A stretch of 31,044 bases of DNA from Chara braunii (taxonomy: Eukaryota; Streptophyta; Charophyceae; Charales; Characeae). Both the position numbers and the translations under genes were made by a program. Shown piece by piece: positions 28,767-31,044 of this stretch. The notes beneath the pieces are model-generated. The model saw only the letters and a list, made by a program, of their open reading frames with translations. It made no database searches and was not told the origin of the DNA. Location: positions 2,695,514 to 2,726,557 of the forward strand of contig BFEA01000074.1 in NCBI GenBank assembly GCA_003427395.1, written 5' to 3'. Positions within the stretch are counted from its first letter, which is position 1. Every line of letters starts with the position of its first letter.

Positions 28767-30192
28767 CAGGGTTGCTGGTCTTCGGGACGGGCCGAATGCC
28801 CGAACCCGAACGCCTGACCGTTCAGCACCCTCTCTCAACACGTTCGGCCATTCGGCCGAACAAGGGAAAAAAAAATTAAAAAAAAAAAATCCAAAAAGTA
28901 TTAAATAAATCTATGTTATGCAAAAGAATAAACTAAACAACATTTGCCTCGACGTTACATCCAAATTCTTTGCCAAATTTAAAATACAAATCAGATATTA
29001 AAAATAAATAATAATAATAAAAATTACAAAAAATAAAATGAGAATGACATTATCGAGTGGGCGAGCACTTTTTTGACACCGCCATCTTTGGCGATTTTTC
29101 CTTTTTTTTTTTATGTGACAAATGCCATGAAAATTTATATATGTGTATCGTACATAATAGAGAGTCTACAAATAAAGTTTGAAAAAATAATAATTTTTTT
29201 CGTGCACCGAAATAAAGGAAAAACAAAAAAATGAAAAGAAAAAAAAAAACAAATTAGTGAGTGGGCAAGCAAGTTTTGATACCACCATCTTTGCCGATTT
29301 TTCATTTTTTTTTAAGTTGAACAGAATGGCTTCAAAATTAAGAGGAAGATACCTTTCATCACAAAAAACTCACAAATTAGGTTTGTCAAAGTTACCACAA
29401 AACAATTCATGTCCCAACAAGGATGCCGCAATGGAATTCCTAATTAGTGTTTCGATCAATTCCAAATCATAATGCACCACATAATTCCTATTAGGGTTAC
29501 CACAGTTACCATTATCTAACCGGTGAGAACAAGCCCAACATGCTGTGTTAAGCCACAACCATGTAACTGAGGGAGAAGGAACAGAAACCAAAACCAAAAG
29601 AAGTAATTAAAAATTGAGGAGTATCCGCCTGAAGCGGCGTAGGGCATTACGACTTAGGAATTAATAATTAGGTTTTTGGTGTTCTTTAGAGAGAGTATTA
29701 ATTATGATTAGTTTGGTGGGTTTGTTTTTGATGCTTCTTGACTGCGGGTTGCTGTGTGTTTAATTGGTATTTTTGGAAAGCGGGTGTCGGGGATTTGGTA
29801 GATTTTTTCGTTGCGGATTTTTTAGGAATCAGGGATTTGGTAGTGTTTTCTTTTTTGGAGGATAGTGATTTTCTACAAGGGAGGGGCTCCACCCGGCGAA
29901 GCGGGATTGGAGACCTTGCGGCCCCTGAATTTGCAGCTCTTTGACATTGTATTTCTGCCTTGGGCACTGGGCCCCAATGAAACTACTGTTTTTTTGAAAA
30001 AAAAAAAAAAAAAAAAAAAAAAACAAAGAAGTCACCAAAAAAAATCAGAAAAAAAATAATAATATTGAGGTGCCAAAATATTTTTTTGCGGGATCCAAAC
30101 CCCTTTAGGTTCGGGGCCCGTACGGGGACCTGAACGCCCGAACGTTCGGGGGTCAGCTTAGTGGTCTCCGTATTTTCGGTCTGGCAACCCTG
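28767..30192. mobile_element. Non-autonomous hAT element, 1426 bp, perfect 8-bp TSD
   Basis: The element begins CAGGGTTGCTGGTC and ends with the complement of CAGGGTTGCCAGACC. It is flanked by identical 8-bp direct repeats ATATATTG (28759-28766 and 30193-30200). The TIR start and 8-bp TSD are hallmarks of the hAT superfamily. Subterminal segments repeat CGAAC/GTTCGG. Inside are a core-module copy (28908-28990) and two copies of a GTGGGC-rich motif ending in a CGCCATCTTTGGCG hairpin or its variant (about 29056 and 29262). The interior 29300-30060 encodes no recognisable transposase (no BED, RNase-H-fold or hATC motif), so the element is non-autonomous. A poly(A) run is at 29997-30023. Confidence 0.85.
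29300..29995. other. Unassigned interior of the hAT element
   Basis: Less AT-biased than the rest of the element. Open frames on both strands are below 90 codons and unrecognised. It could be captured host DNA, but its source is unknown. Confidence 0.3.
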
Positions 30193-30389
30193 ATATATTG
30201 CATATATGTTTTACATATAAATATACACAATATATTTGTTATATATAATAAGATATGTGTACATTTGTTTTTAACTTTAATTATGAAATACAGTTTTCAA
30301 GAAGTGACTATTATTGAATTCTGGTACACATCCCATTGTTTACTTTCAAAAATCTTTCGGTGTGAGTCTGAAGCAAAAGTAGTTCATAT

Positions 30390-31044
30390 CAGGGTCACCA
30401 GCCCGTATATACGGAGGTCCCCGGGCAGACCTCCATACGTACAGGCATTCGGGGTCCGGTACGGGTTCCGAACCCGACGGCGTTCGGCCCCCGCCAAAAA
30501 TTATTTCAGGGCCTAAAAATAATTATTTTTTTCTGATTTGTTTTTTGTGAGTTTTATATGACGTCAGGTACATGCCTGTAAATTTTCAAGTTATTTGGCT
30601 AAGCCAAATAAGAAAAAAAAATTGCCAAAGATGGCGGTGTCAAAACGTGCTCGCCCACATATTTTTTCACTTTTTACTTTTTGTTTTCACTTTAGTTCGG
30701 GGTCTAAACAATTTTATTATTTTTTGAAACTTTTTTAGTGGGTTTTGTATTATGTGAAGTACACATCTGTAAATTTTTAGGGCATTTAGCTATGCTAAAA
30801 AAAAAAATAAAAAAAAATCGCCAAAGATAGCGGTGTCAAAACATGCTCGCACACTCACTAAATTTAATTCTCTTTTTATTTTTATTTACTTTTATTATTA
30901 GTATTTATTTTCCGTATTTTGTTTTTATTTCAAATTTGGTAAGGAATTCGGATGTAATGCTCAGGTAAATCTTGTTTAATTTATTTTTCTCCATAACATA
31001 TCTTTTTTTTAGTGTTTTTTTACGAACTTTTTTTTTTTTTTTTT
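30390..31044. mobile_element. Second hAT element of the same group, truncated by the window end
   Basis: Starts CAGGGTCACCAGCCCG at 30390, preceded by GTTCATAT as a candidate target duplication. It has GC-rich subterminal sequence with GTTCGG, then two GCCAAAGATGGCGGTGTCAA-type motifs about 195 bp apart (30623 and 30818), and a core-module copy in minus orientation (30928-31003). Motif order is that of the 28767 element reversed, so it is a relative in the opposite orientation. The other end lies outside. Confidence 0.65.

Noticed and set aside
29698-30059. Short open frames inside the 1426-bp hAT element as a transposase remnant
   Set aside because: No hAT transposase motif is present, the peptides are low-complexity, and one frame simply reads through the poly(A) run.

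Overview
This window looks like repeat-dominated nuclear DNA of a streptophyte (green-lineage) organism, most likely a large-genome charophyte alga such as Chara; the genus is an inference. No intact host gene was found. The lineage evidence is decayed plant-type mitochondrial nad4 and nad2 in their ancestral order, fused to a plastid-type 16S rRNA 3' end (26777-27600). The rest is transposable elements, mostly dead, plus simple repeats.

Layout. 1-3800: short dispersed repeats, a CA-rich microsatellite, a complex direct/inverted repeat that forms a long hairpin (2335-2735) and tRNA-derived SINE-like sequence on the minus strand. 5313-7830: a dead LINE with recognisable reverse transcriptase (RT) blocks and a C-terminal CCHC knuckle. 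8464-8576: an almost perfect hairpin. 9345-9495: a 12-bp minisatellite, followed at 9566-13320 by a decayed plus-strand Penelope-like element (PLE) interrupted by a foldback element (10497-10893). 15235-15580 and 19285-19605: two inverted copies of one repeat, enclosing a GC-rich segment that holds decayed, repeated 28S rRNA-derived modules (16170-17290).

20115-25682 is the centrepiece: a minus-strand PLE with permuted domain order. It reads zinc-knuckle-like segment, charged coiled coil, SAP-like segment, GIY-YIG endonuclease, CxC-motif linker, RT. It is preceded in tandem by a 5'-truncated copy, so the ends carry 1,090-bp direct repeats (pseudo-LTRs). The architecture matches the N-terminal-endonuclease PLE clade (Chlamys/Naiad). 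The plus-strand copy at 9566 is a diverged relative that conserves the same blocks.

25958-31044 is AT-rich and consists of non-autonomous hAT-like elements. At least three have 8-bp or near-8-bp target-site duplications, and all share one conserved ~70-bp internal module (seven copies). The mitochondrial/plastid mosaic lies among them.

All assignments are by eye from translated and nucleotide motifs; no alignment or database search was run.
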